NCBI GenBank assembly: GCA_950106755.1
Contig: OX467094.1
Location: forward strand, 23,501 to 87,500
Source: Climacium dendroides
Lineage: Eukaryota > Streptophyta > Bryopsida > Hypnales > Climaciaceae
Reading direction: 5' to 3'
Length of the DNA stretch: 64,000 nucleotides
The position numbers were made by a program, and so were the translations under genes. Below, piece by piece: positions 53,996-64,000 of this stretch. Numbering within the stretch: position 1 is the first letter of the stretch; each line of letters opens with the position of its first letter. The notes beneath the pieces were generated by a model, which worked only from the letters and a program-made list of their open reading frames with translations, did not search any database and was not told where the DNA came from.

Positions 53996-54081
53996 ATTTT
54001 TATTTGCTAACAAAAAATTTTGTTTTATATATTTAAGGTAGTTTAATCGTGTAATCAATTAATTAAAGGAATTTATGGATT

Positions 54082-55299
<1,218 letters not shown>

Positions 55300-55501
55300 A
55301 TTATTAGAATATAATTTTAATAAAACTGTATAATATAGTAATTTCTTTATTATTAAAAAAATTACTATAAATCAAAATTATTTATTGCCATAAATTTTTT
55401 ATGAATCTAAGTCTTTAAAAAAAATTTATGGATTTTCTATATTTTATTTAAAATTTTTATTTAAATAAAATATATGTTTATTTTTTGAGACAAATTTAAT
55501 T

Positions 55502-56646
<1,145 letters not shown>

Positions 56647-56669
56647 AATAGTAAAATATTAGATTAATT

Positions 56670-56745
56670 TTTTAATTTTTTAGTAACTAGTTAATATTTA
56701 AAGAAAAATTACTTTAAATATTAACTAGTTACTAAAAAATTAAAA
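56670..56745. terminator. 33-bp perfect hairpin after petD
   Basis: Arms 56670-56702 and 56713-56745 are exact reverse complements with a 10-nt loop, 23 nt past the petD stop. It separates petD from convergent rps11. Confidence 0.7.
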
Positions 56746-56945
56746 TTATTTAAAACTTCTATAATAAATTTATTAGAGCTTTTTTTAGTGCTTTCAATTT
56801 CTTCTAATAAATATTTTATTTAATTAAATATTTAAAAAAAGTAAAAAAAAAAAAGCTACATTTTAACTATTAATTTAATTTAATTTAGTTTAGTTTAATT
56901 TAATAGAAGTTTTTTTATTTATTTCAAATATTAATTATTTTTATT

Positions 56946-57338
56946 TTATACACGTCGCTTTTTTGGAGGTCTACATCCATTATGTGGCATAGGAGTTACG
57001 TCACGAACGAAATTTAGAATAATACCACTCCGACGAATAGCTCGTAAAGCTGTATCTCGTCCTGGGCCAGGACCACTAATCATAACTTCTGCTTGTTTCA
57101 TACCTTGATCGATCAAAACGCGAATAGCATTTTCTGCGGCAGTTTGAGCCGCAAAAGGTGTACTTTTTTTGGTACCTTTGAAACCACAAGCACCTGCGGA
57201 AGACCAAGAAACTGTTTGTCCTCGTATATCCGTTACAGTAACAATTGTATTGTTAAAACTTGCTTGAATATGAATAACTCCTTTAGGGATTCTACGTTTA
57301 CCTTTGCGTAAGCTAATTTTTTTTACTAATTTTGGCAT
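56946..57338 (-). CDS. rps11: 30S ribosomal protein S11
   Basis: S11 (130 residues) lines the mRNA exit platform of the small subunit. It has the conserved [20 protein letters not shown] and [20 protein letters not shown] segments and ends CRPPKKRRV. It is the last gene of the ribosomal cluster here because rpoA, usually next, is absent. Confidence 0.97.
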   Translation of the reverse strand: MPKLVKKISLRKGKRRIPKGVIHIQASFNNTIVTVTDIRGQTVSWSSAGACGFKGTKKSTPFAAQTAAENAIRVLIDQGMKQAEVMISGPGPGRDTALRAIRRSGIILNFVRDVTPMPHNGCRPPKKRRV

Positions 57339-57474
57339 AATTATTATTGTTTATTTATTTCAAAAATTTATTATATTTTAATATCATATATATTTACTTT
57401 CAAATATAACTAGATATAAAAAATATTTAAATACATTTTTCATTACTTTTATTAAAATTTTATTCAATAAAAAA

Positions 57475-57588
57475 TTATCCTTGTTTTTGTTTATGTTTTG
57501 GATTAGAGCAAACTACCATTATTCGTTTTCGTCTACGAATTAACCGACAATTATCGCATATTTTTTTAACAGAAGCACGGACTTTCAT
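57475..57588 (-). CDS. rpl36: 50S ribosomal protein L36
   Basis: L36 (37 residues) is a tiny zinc protein of the large subunit. Cys11, Cys14, Cys27 and His32 are the zinc ligands. It reads [20 protein letters not shown] and ends KHKQKQG. Confidence 0.96.
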   Translation of the reverse strand: MKVRASVKKICDNCRLIRRRKRIMVVCSNPKHKQKQG

Positions 57589-57688
57589 TTTTATATTTCC
57601 TATTTTCATGTGATTTATAATATAAAAAAAATTATACTAAGTTTTTTAATTTATTATATTTTTGACATTTTCGATTAAAAAAATAAAT

Positions 57689-57925
57689 TTAACTATTTTG
57701 CGATTTAGCACGAAGGCGATAAGTTATGCGTCCTTTAGTTGAGTCATAAGGACTTAATTCTACTTTAACTCGATCTCCTGGTAATATTCTAATATAATTC
57801 CGTCTTATTTTTCCCGAAATATGAGTTAAAACTTCACATCCATTGTCTAAACAAACTCGAAACATTGCATTAGGAAGTGATTCTGTGACTATACCTTCCA
57901 TATCAATTAAATTTTGTTTCTTCAT
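57689..57925 (-). CDS. infA: Translation initiation factor IF-1
   Basis: IF-1 (78 residues) is a single S1-type OB-fold protein that binds the ribosomal A site during initiation. It begins [20 protein letters not shown] and includes the [19 protein letters not shown] core. infA is lost from many flowering plant plastids but is intact here. Confidence 0.96.
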   Translation of the reverse strand: MKKQNLIDMEGIVTESLPNAMFRVCLDNGCEVLTHISGKIRRNYIRILPGDRVKVELSPYDSTKGRITYRLRAKSQNS

Positions 57926-58040
57926 TAAAGGGAAAATCTCCTTTTTTAAGTTAACTAACGTTTTGAAATATAGTACTAGCTAGTTTTTTTTATTTACAAA
58001 GATTTTCCTATGTGAAAGATTTAAATAAAATGTAAATAAA

Positions 58041-58439
58041 TTACCATACATAACATAAAATTTCTCCTCCAATTTGTTTTTCTCTTGCTTCTCGATCCGT
58101 CATAATACCTTGAGATGTTGAAAGAATAACAATTCCCATTCCACCTAACACTTTTGGAATTTCTTTATGATTAGAATACATTCTTAAACCTGGTTTGCTA
58201 ATACGTCGTAAAGTTGTTATATAAGGTTTTTTTTTTCTTCCTTGATATTTCAAAGTAAAAACTAAAAAATAAATTTTATTTTCTTTATGTTCTCTAAAAT
58301 TTTCTATAAAACCTTCTTGTAATAAAATTCTTCCGACATTCCGAGTAATATTAGTGGCTGGTACTTGAACTGTTTTTGTCTTTTCCAAGTTCGCATTTCT
58401 TATAGATGTAATCATATTAGCAATAGTATCGTTACTCAT
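58041..58439 (-). CDS. rps8: 30S ribosomal protein S8
   Basis: S8 (132 residues) binds the central domain of 16S rRNA. It starts [20 protein letters not shown] and ends with [20 protein letters not shown] then [10 protein letters not shown], the family C-terminal domain. Confidence 0.97.
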   Translation of the reverse strand: MSNDTIANMITSIRNANLEKTKTVQVPATNITRNVGRILLQEGFIENFREHKENKIYFLVFTLKYQGRKKKPYITTLRRISKPGLRMYSNHKEIPKVLGGMGIVILSTSQGIMTDREAREKQIGGEILCYVW

Positions 58440-58780
58440 GAAAACTCCTTTTTACTATTAATATAAATAAGCTTTTTAATAAGTTAAAAGCTTCTAAGAC
58501 AAAAAAAAAATTTAGTTTTTTAGAAATTTTTTTGCTAATTTTGAAATGAAAATAATTTAAGATGAAAATAATTAAAAAATAAAATATAAAATATATATAT
58601 ATATGGAAAAATAATGATGTACCTGAAAAAAGAAATAAATAAAATACTAATTTATTTGGAATAATAATATTAAATTTTTCTTTTTTATTTAAGAGTTAAT
58701 GTACAAATAAATATATTTAAATTTTTATTAACTTAAATTAGAAAAAAAAAATAAAAAAATTTATGACTTTTAATTTTTAT
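58440..58780. other. Spacer rps8-rpl14
   Basis: A 341-bp A/T-rich spacer inside the ribosomal cluster, longer than its neighbours, with a short TA repeat near 58591-58602. AAGGAG lies before rps8. No gene seen. Confidence 0.4.
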
Positions 58781-59149
58781 TTATAATACTTCAGGAGCTA
58801 ATGACACTATTTTAGTAAAATTAGATTCTCTTAATTCTCGTGCAACGGGACCAAAAACACGTGTTCCTTTTGGATTTCCTTCCTGATTAATAACAACAGC
58901 AGCATTATCATCAAATTGTATAATAGTTCCATTCTTGCGCTTAAGTTCTTTACAAGTTCGTACAACTACTGCTCGGACTATTTCCGATTTTTTTAATGGC
59001 ATATTAGGTACTGCTTCTTTAACTACGGCGATAATTACATCACCAATATGTGCATATTTGCGATTACTTGCTCCTAAAATTTGTATACACATTAATTTTC
59101 GTGCTCCACTATTGTCGGCTACATTTAAATAAGTTTGAGGTTGAATCAT
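58781..59149 (-). CDS. rpl14: 50S ribosomal protein L14
   Basis: L14 (122 residues) forms a bridge to the small subunit. It begins [20 protein letters not shown] and ends [15 protein letters not shown], full family length. Confidence 0.97.
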   Translation of the reverse strand: MIQPQTYLNVADNSGARKLMCIQILGASNRKYAHIGDVIIAVVKEAVPNMPLKKSEIVRAVVVRTCKELKRKNGTIIQFDDNAAVVINQEGNPKGTRVFGPVARELRESNFTKIVSLAPEVL

Positions 59150-59277
59150 TTTTTTTTAACCCCCCCCAAAAAGTATAAAATTTTAAAATTTAAAGGGGGG
59201 AAAGAATTGAGAAATAAAATATTACTAATTTTAATTATTTATATAATTATTGTTTTTTATTTAGCTTTATTAAGTAG

Positions 59278-60539
59278 TTATAGCGAATTTTCTTCATTTA
59301 TTTTTTGTACCGACGTAACAGTAATAAATTGAGTACGTATAGGCATTTTGTATGCTGCGATTCTCATAGCTGCTCTAGCAATAGTTTCTGGTATTCCACT
59401 TATTTCATAAAGTATTCTACCTGGCTTAACAACAGATACCCAATATTCTGGTGATCCTTTTCCTGAACCCATACGTGTTTCTGCAGGTCGCATAGTAACA
59501 GGTTTATCTGGAAATATACGTATCCATAATTTTCCACCACGACGTGCATAACGAGTAATTGCTCGTCGTCCTGCTTCTATTTGTCTAGATGTAATCCAAG
59601 CTGGTTCAAGGGCTTGAAGGGCAAATTTACCGAAACAAATACAATTACCTCGAGTAGCTATTCCTTTCATCCGTCCTCTATGTTGTTTACGAAATTTTGT
59701 TCTTTTAGGGTCATAGTCGACTTTTCTTTGTCTCTATCTCAAAATCGGACATGAAGGGTTTCTTTCATCCGGCTTCTCATGAATAAAATTATTATAAATT
59801 AATTTTTTATATACTTTTTTTATTTCCTTATCCAGAATTAATAAAAAAAGTAAAAAAGTTTTATTAAGCTAGTAAAAAAATAAAAAGAATTATTATAATA
59901 ATATAAAAATTTTGATAATATTTTATATTAAGTTTTCACGGGCGAATATTAACTCATTTAGTTTTATTTAAAAATAATTAGTTATTATTATATTTTGTAG
60001 TTTTTTCAAATTCGGTTTTTTTCGCCATCCTATCTAATAATTAAATCTATTTAGTAATTCTTTTGTTTAATTATAGATTACGTCGTTTTCATTACTTTCA
60101 AATAAGCGTTTAGGTTTTTTTTTTACAGTGGAGTTTTTTATTTTATATCATCAAATTTATTAGTCTTTTTTGAGGTAAAACTTTTTTATTAAATTTTATT
60201 AAATTAACTATTATTAAATTAACTATTAGTAAATATTAGTAAAATGAAATTTTTTTTATGTTTGCTTACACTGTTTTTTCAAGACAAATTTAACCATACG
60301 AATTTAATAATAATATGTTATTAAGTTTTTTTTAATTATAAAAAGCTTTTTGCTTCATAAATTTTTTTATGAAAAAGAGTTTAAATGAGTATTTTTATTA
60401 TCTAATAATTCATTTATTGAGTTATTTCAATAGAAAGCAAAGAATTAATTTCCAGTTTATATTGGAATTTATCGAGTTTTTTCCTTCTCATATTGTTGAT
60501 TCAAAAAACATCGATTTTAACGAGTCGCACACTAAGCAT
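59278..60539 (-). CDS. rpl16: 50S ribosomal protein L16, one intron
   Basis: L16 (146 residues) lies near the A-site tRNA. Exon 1 is nine bases (60531-60539, MLS) and exon 2 is 59278-59709, beginning [16 protein letters not shown]. The 821-nt group II intron runs GTGCG to AC with domain V near 59742-59778. The C-terminal tail ([13 protein letters not shown]) is about a dozen residues longer than in tobacco. Confidence 0.96.
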
Positions 60540-60647
60540 AACAATTTTTTCGAAATGTTAATAAAAATTATAAATAAATCTTTAAAATAATAAAAACAAA
60601 AATAAATTTAGTATATTTAATATTAAGATATAAAAAATTAAAACAAA

Positions 60648-61304
60648 TTATTTTTCATCTTGGAATATCCAAATTTTTATTCCTAATACTCCATAAATAG
60701 TTTGAGCTGGATAATAACAATAATCAATTTTAGCTCGAAGAGTTTGTAAAGGAACTCTTCCTTCTCTAGCCCATTCTACACGAGCAATTTCAGCTCCATT
60801 AAGACGTCCTGCAATTTGTATTTTAATACCTTTTATATTTGTCTTTTTCGCTAATTCAATAGCTTTTTTCATAGTTCTTCTAAAAGCAACTCGACTTTCT
60901 AACTGTAAAGCAATATATTCTGCAAGAATATTAGGTTCTCCATACGGCTTTGTTACTTCTGTCAAAGTCATACGAAGTTTGCGATCTCCAGGAGTTAAAA
61001 TACTTTGTACATTAGTTTTTAATTGTTCGATACCACGACCACGGTTTTCTACTAATAATGCAGGAAATCCTGTATGTATTTCAACTTGAATTAAATCTGT
61101 TTTTCTTTTTATTTCAATACGTGCAATTCCTCCATAATTTGAAGAGTTTCTTATATTTTTGTATACATAATTTTCAATACAATAACGTATTTTTTGATCT
61201 TCTTGAAGAAGTTCAGAATAATTTTTTGGCTGTGCAAACCAATAAGAATGATGTTTTTGAGTTACACCAAGCCGAAAACCAAGTGGGTTAATTTTTTGTC
61301 CCAT
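60648..61304 (-). CDS. rps3: 30S ribosomal protein S3
   Basis: S3 (218 residues) is part of the mRNA entry site. It begins [20 protein letters not shown] and has a KH-type segment near residues 40-110, then the C-terminal domain with [20 protein letters not shown] and [20 protein letters not shown]. It follows rpl22. Confidence 0.97.
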   Translation of the reverse strand: MGQKINPLGFRLGVTQKHHSYWFAQPKNYSELLQEDQKIRYCIENYVYKNIRNSSNYGGIARIEIKRKTDLIQVEIHTGFPALLVENRGRGIEQLKTNVQSILTPGDRKLRMTLTEVTKPYGEPNILAEYIALQLESRVAFRRTMKKAIELAKKTNIKGIKIQIAGRLNGAEIARVEWAREGRVPLQTLRAKIDYCYYPAQTIYGVLGIKIWIFQDEK

Positions 61305-61343
61305 GCTTTTTTTCCCTTCTAAATGATATTAGCATAATTCTTT

Positions 61344-61703
61344 TTATTGACTTCTACTTCTTACGATAATAGTTATATGACAAGTAGGTTTATGTATAGG
61401 ATATCCCCGTCCTTGAGCTCTGGGTTGAAATCTTTTTAAAACAGTGCCTTTGTCTACTTTTGCTTCACTTATAATCAAATTAGCTTTGTTAATATTCAAA
61501 TTATTACTTGCATTTGCTGCTGCTGAAGAAATTAATTGTAATATAGGGTAACATGCTCGATACGGCATAAACTCTAATATCATAAGTGCTTGTTCATATG
61601 AACGACCTCGGATTTGATTAATAACTCTCCGCGCTTTATGAGAAGACATACGTATATGTTTGGCTAAAGCTCGAGCTTCTAAATTTGATTTGTTATATTT
61701 CAT
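61344..61703 (-). CDS. rpl22: 50S ribosomal protein L22
   Basis: L22 (119 residues) lines the peptide exit tunnel. The segments [20 protein letters not shown] and [20 protein letters not shown] are the family signatures. It lies between rps19 and rps3. Confidence 0.97.
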   Translation of the reverse strand: MKYNKSNLEARALAKHIRMSSHKARRVINQIRGRSYEQALMILEFMPYRACYPILQLISSAAANASNNLNINKANLIISEAKVDKGTVLKRFQPRAQGRGYPIHKPTCHITIIVRSRSQ

Positions 61704-61720
61704 TGAACCTTACCCCCTAA

Positions 61721-61999
61721 TTAACGACGAGATTTTTTATCACTTTTTGCATGTCCTCGAAAATTTCGTGTAGGTGCAAATTCTCCTAATTTATGACCTA
61801 TCATACGATCTGTTATATAAATAGGTAAATGTTCTTGTCCATTATGAACGGCAATAGTATGTCCAATCATTGTTGGTACAATAGTGGATGCGCGAGACCA
61901 GGTAACTATAATTTTTCTTTCTTTTTTCAAATTAAGATTTTCAATCTTTTTTAGTAAATGGTCAGCTACAAAAGGGCCTTTTTTTAGTGAACGTGTCAT
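61721..61999 (-). CDS. rps19: 30S ribosomal protein S19
   Basis: S19 (92 residues) binds the small-subunit head near the A site. The start [20 protein letters not shown] is the usual one and ATG-initiated; the frame is open further up but without an ATG. The core includes [20 protein letters not shown]. Confidence 0.97.
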   Translation of the reverse strand: MTRSLKKGPFVADHLLKKIENLNLKKERKIIVTWSRASTIVPTMIGHTIAVHNGQEHLPIYITDRMIGHKLGEFAPTRNFRGHAKSDKKSRR

Positions 62000-62056
62000 T
62001 GCCAACTACCTTCTGTTTTTATTTATATTTTTCAATTTTTTTTATTTAAAGTTTAA

Positions 62057-63581
62057 TTATCCATTTTTACGACGACGTAAAATTAAAGAATCACTATATT
62101 TTTTAATTTTTCGAGTTCTTTTTCCAAGTGCAGTACGACCCCACGGGGTCAATGGTTTTTTTCTTCCAATAGGAGCTCGACCTTCACCACCTCCATGAGG
62201 GTGATCTATGGGATTCATAACAACTCCTCTTACTCGAGGACGCTTTCCTAACCATCGTTTTGATCCTGCTTTACCCATACTTTTATTGTTAGCATCAGCA
62301 TTTCCAATTTGTCCAATTGTAGCTAGAGAATTTTGAGATATTAGACGAACTTCGCCAGACGGTAATCGTAAAGTTGCTAATTGACCTTCTTTTGCAATAA
62401 GTTTGGCTACAGCTCCAGCAGTTCGTACCAATTGTCCACCTTTACCTGGTGTTATTTCTATATTATGTATAGCAGTGCCTAAAGGCATGTTGGTTGAAGT
62501 AGACCTTTTTTTTTTATATTTTATGAAAAAAATAAAGTCTCTTCCCAAACTGTACAAGCCTTTCTCAAGGCATACAGCTTTCTAGATGTATATTTTGTTA
62601 TCTAATTGATAATTATTTTAACTATTAACTATAATTTTTTATAATTTTTTAACTATTAACTATAATTATTTTTAACTACATCCTAGTTTTTTTCATCATC
62701 TAACGTACTTTTTTGTATAGCGTCAGACTGAATGACTTTATAAATTTACGTTCACATTTTTCGTTTAATAATAACTTAGGAGGCTTTTTTTTTATTAATA
62801 AAAATCACTTTACAGTTTCAAAATTGCCTTTGACCATCAATTTGAATGTGATTAACTTATTTTTATTTATTAAATATTAAAAATATATTAAATAAAAGTA
62901 AAAATAAGTGTTGCCAATAGTTTATATGCTTAAGTTAAAATAAAAATTTCTCCATATTAGAATATCTTTAAATTTTTTATTATAAATTTTCTATTATAAT
63001 AGTTTTAATAGTTTAATATTAGAATAAAAAATTATATCACAAGCTATTGTTCCCTTTTAGTTTCCTTTTAAGGTTTATTGTAATAATTTTGTTTATTATT
63101 ACCCAATTAGTGATAGATTTATAGATTTTACTGCAAATCTACTTGGTTTTTTCCAATTACGTAAATAAATAATTCAAACCGCACTCAAAGGTAAGGCGTT
63201 TCCTATTAAAATAGGAGCTTCATTACTTGAAATAATGGTATCTCCAATTTTTATTCCGCGAGGATGTAAAATATATCTTTTTTCTCCATCTTCATAATAT
63301 ACAAGACATATATTTGCAGTACGATTAGGATCATATTCGATGGTTGTAATTTTTCCCAATATATTCTTTTTATTTCGCTGAAAATCAATTTGACGATATA
63401 AACGTTTGTGACCTCCTCCTCTGTATCGACTAGTAATAATTCCTTGATTATTACGTCCTTGTTTATTGTGTTGTCGAAAAGTTAATTTTTTTTGAGGTTG
63501 AGATTTTATTATTTCTTCGAAACCTAATACAGAACGATTTCGTGTGCCTGGAGTATAGGCTTTGTATAAACGTATGGTCAT
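62057..63581 (-). CDS. rpl2: 50S ribosomal protein L2, one intron
   Basis: L2 (277 residues) supports the peptidyl-transferase centre. Exon 1 is 63185-63581 ([20 protein letters not shown]...) and exon 2 is 62057-62493 (...[19 protein letters not shown] to LILRRRKNG). The conserved [20 protein letters not shown] loop is present. The 691-nt group II intron starts GTGCG; the protein-consistent 3' junction leaves it ending CAA instead of AY. Domain V is near 62547-62583. Confidence 0.95.
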
Positions 63582-63608
63582 AAATAAGGTAGGTAAGAAT
63601 TAAAAATT

Positions 63609-63884
63609 TTATTTGTTTGAAAATAGTGGAATAGAATAACCAGATTGAAGTGTAATAATCATTCGTTTATAGCGTACTGAATGTCCTATAATCGGACCTA
63701 TTTTTTTTTTTTTCTCTGCAGGTATATGACTATTTATTGTTTTTACTTTTACATTAAAAAAGCTCTCAATCCATTTTTTTATTTGTGTCTTAGTGGTTTT
63801 TTGATTAACATCAAAAGTATATTGATTTTGTTCTAATAAACGAATTGTTTTTTCTGTAAGTACTGGATATATTACTTCATCCAT
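63609..63884 (-). CDS. rpl23: 50S ribosomal protein L23
   Basis: L23 (91 residues) sits at the tunnel exit and docks protein-targeting factors. It begins MDEVIYPVLTEKTIRLLEQN and ends QSGYSIPLFSNK. It is the first gene of the ribosomal cluster; in bryophytes trnI-CAU is expected next, beyond this window. Confidence 0.96.
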   Translation of the reverse strand: MDEVIYPVLTEKTIRLLEQNQYTFDVNQKTTKTQIKKWIESFFNVKVKTINSHIPAEKKKKIGPIIGHSVRYKRMIITLQSGYSIPLFSNK

Positions 63885-64000
63885 TATTATTTTTTCCCTT
63901 TTTTATTTAAAAATATTTTATATTTTTTATTAAAATTTTCATTTAATTTATTTTTTTTAGTATTCAATTAATTGTAGCAAAATAAAAGTATATTATATAT

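Noticed and set aside
60369..60590. 73-codon frame opposite rpl16 exon 1 and intron
   Set aside because: It is antisense to the intron 5' domain and the nine-base exon. Its composition follows the AT-rich intron and it lacks a ribosome site.
62000..62005. Two-residue extension of rps19 through a TTG codon
   Set aside because: The adjacent ATG gives the family start [10 protein letters not shown].
61884..62198. 104-codon frame antisense across rps19 and rpl2
   Set aside because: It crosses two conserved genes and their spacer on the opposite strand, so it is a shadow frame.

Overview
This window is a 64 kb piece of the large single-copy region of a plant chloroplast genome. Two things point to a moss. 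The gene order is the ancestral bryophyte order, with trnG-UCC, ycf12, psaM, trnS, psbI, psbK, trnQ, chlB, trnK/matK, psbA, trnH, ycf2 and trnD-Y-E all in one run, so the 30-kb inversion of most vascular plants is absent. In addition rpoA is missing from its usual place between petD and rps11, a loss known from most mosses. Retained chlB and trnR-CCG, a 312-residue accD and a 2319-codon ycf2 fit the same reading. Species is not determined, and no inverted-repeat boundary or rRNA gene lies inside. Base composition is strongly AT-rich, and spacers are dominated by A/T runs and hairpins.

Layout. 1-9.2 kb: trnG-UCC (intron), ycf12/psb30, psaM, trnS-GCU, psbI, an odd tRNA-like gene, psbK, trnQ, chlB, a small ORF in the position of ycf94, trnK with matK in its intron, psbA, trnH. 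9.6-16.5 kb: ycf2. 16.8-22.4 kb: trnD-trnY-trnE, trnT, psbD-psbC, trnS-UGA, psbZ, trnG-GCC, trnfM, rps14. 22.5-30.2 kb: psaB-psaA, ycf3 (two introns), trnS-GGA, rps4. 30.5-36.1 kb: trnT-UGU, trnL-UAA (group I intron), trnF, ndhJ-K-C, trnV (intron), trnM, atpE-atpB. 36.7-45.3 kb: rbcL, trnR-CCG, accD, psaI, ycf4, cemA, petA, an unassigned 185-codon ORF, then psbJ-L-F-E. 46-51.3 kb: petL, petG, trnW, trnP, psaJ, rpl33, rps18, rpl20, the 5' exon of trans-spliced rps12, clpP (two introns). 51.6-56.6 kb: psbB-psbT-psbN-psbH-petB-petD. 56.9-63.9 kb: ribosomal cluster rps11-rpl36-infA-rps8-rpl14-rpl16-rps3-rpl22-rps19-rpl2-rpl23.

Together these encode much of photosystems I and II, the cytochrome b6f complex, ATP synthase CF1 beta/epsilon, part of the NDH complex, Rubisco large subunit, dark chlorophyll synthesis, assembly factors, protease and ribosomal proteins, with 21 tRNA genes. 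All recognised protein genes have intact frames. No defence system, CRISPR array or transposon was seen. The items deserving a second look are the 57-codon ORF before trnK, the 185-codon ORF after petA, the tRNA-like sequence between psbI and psbK, the absent rpoA, and several very long perfect palindromes in spacers.
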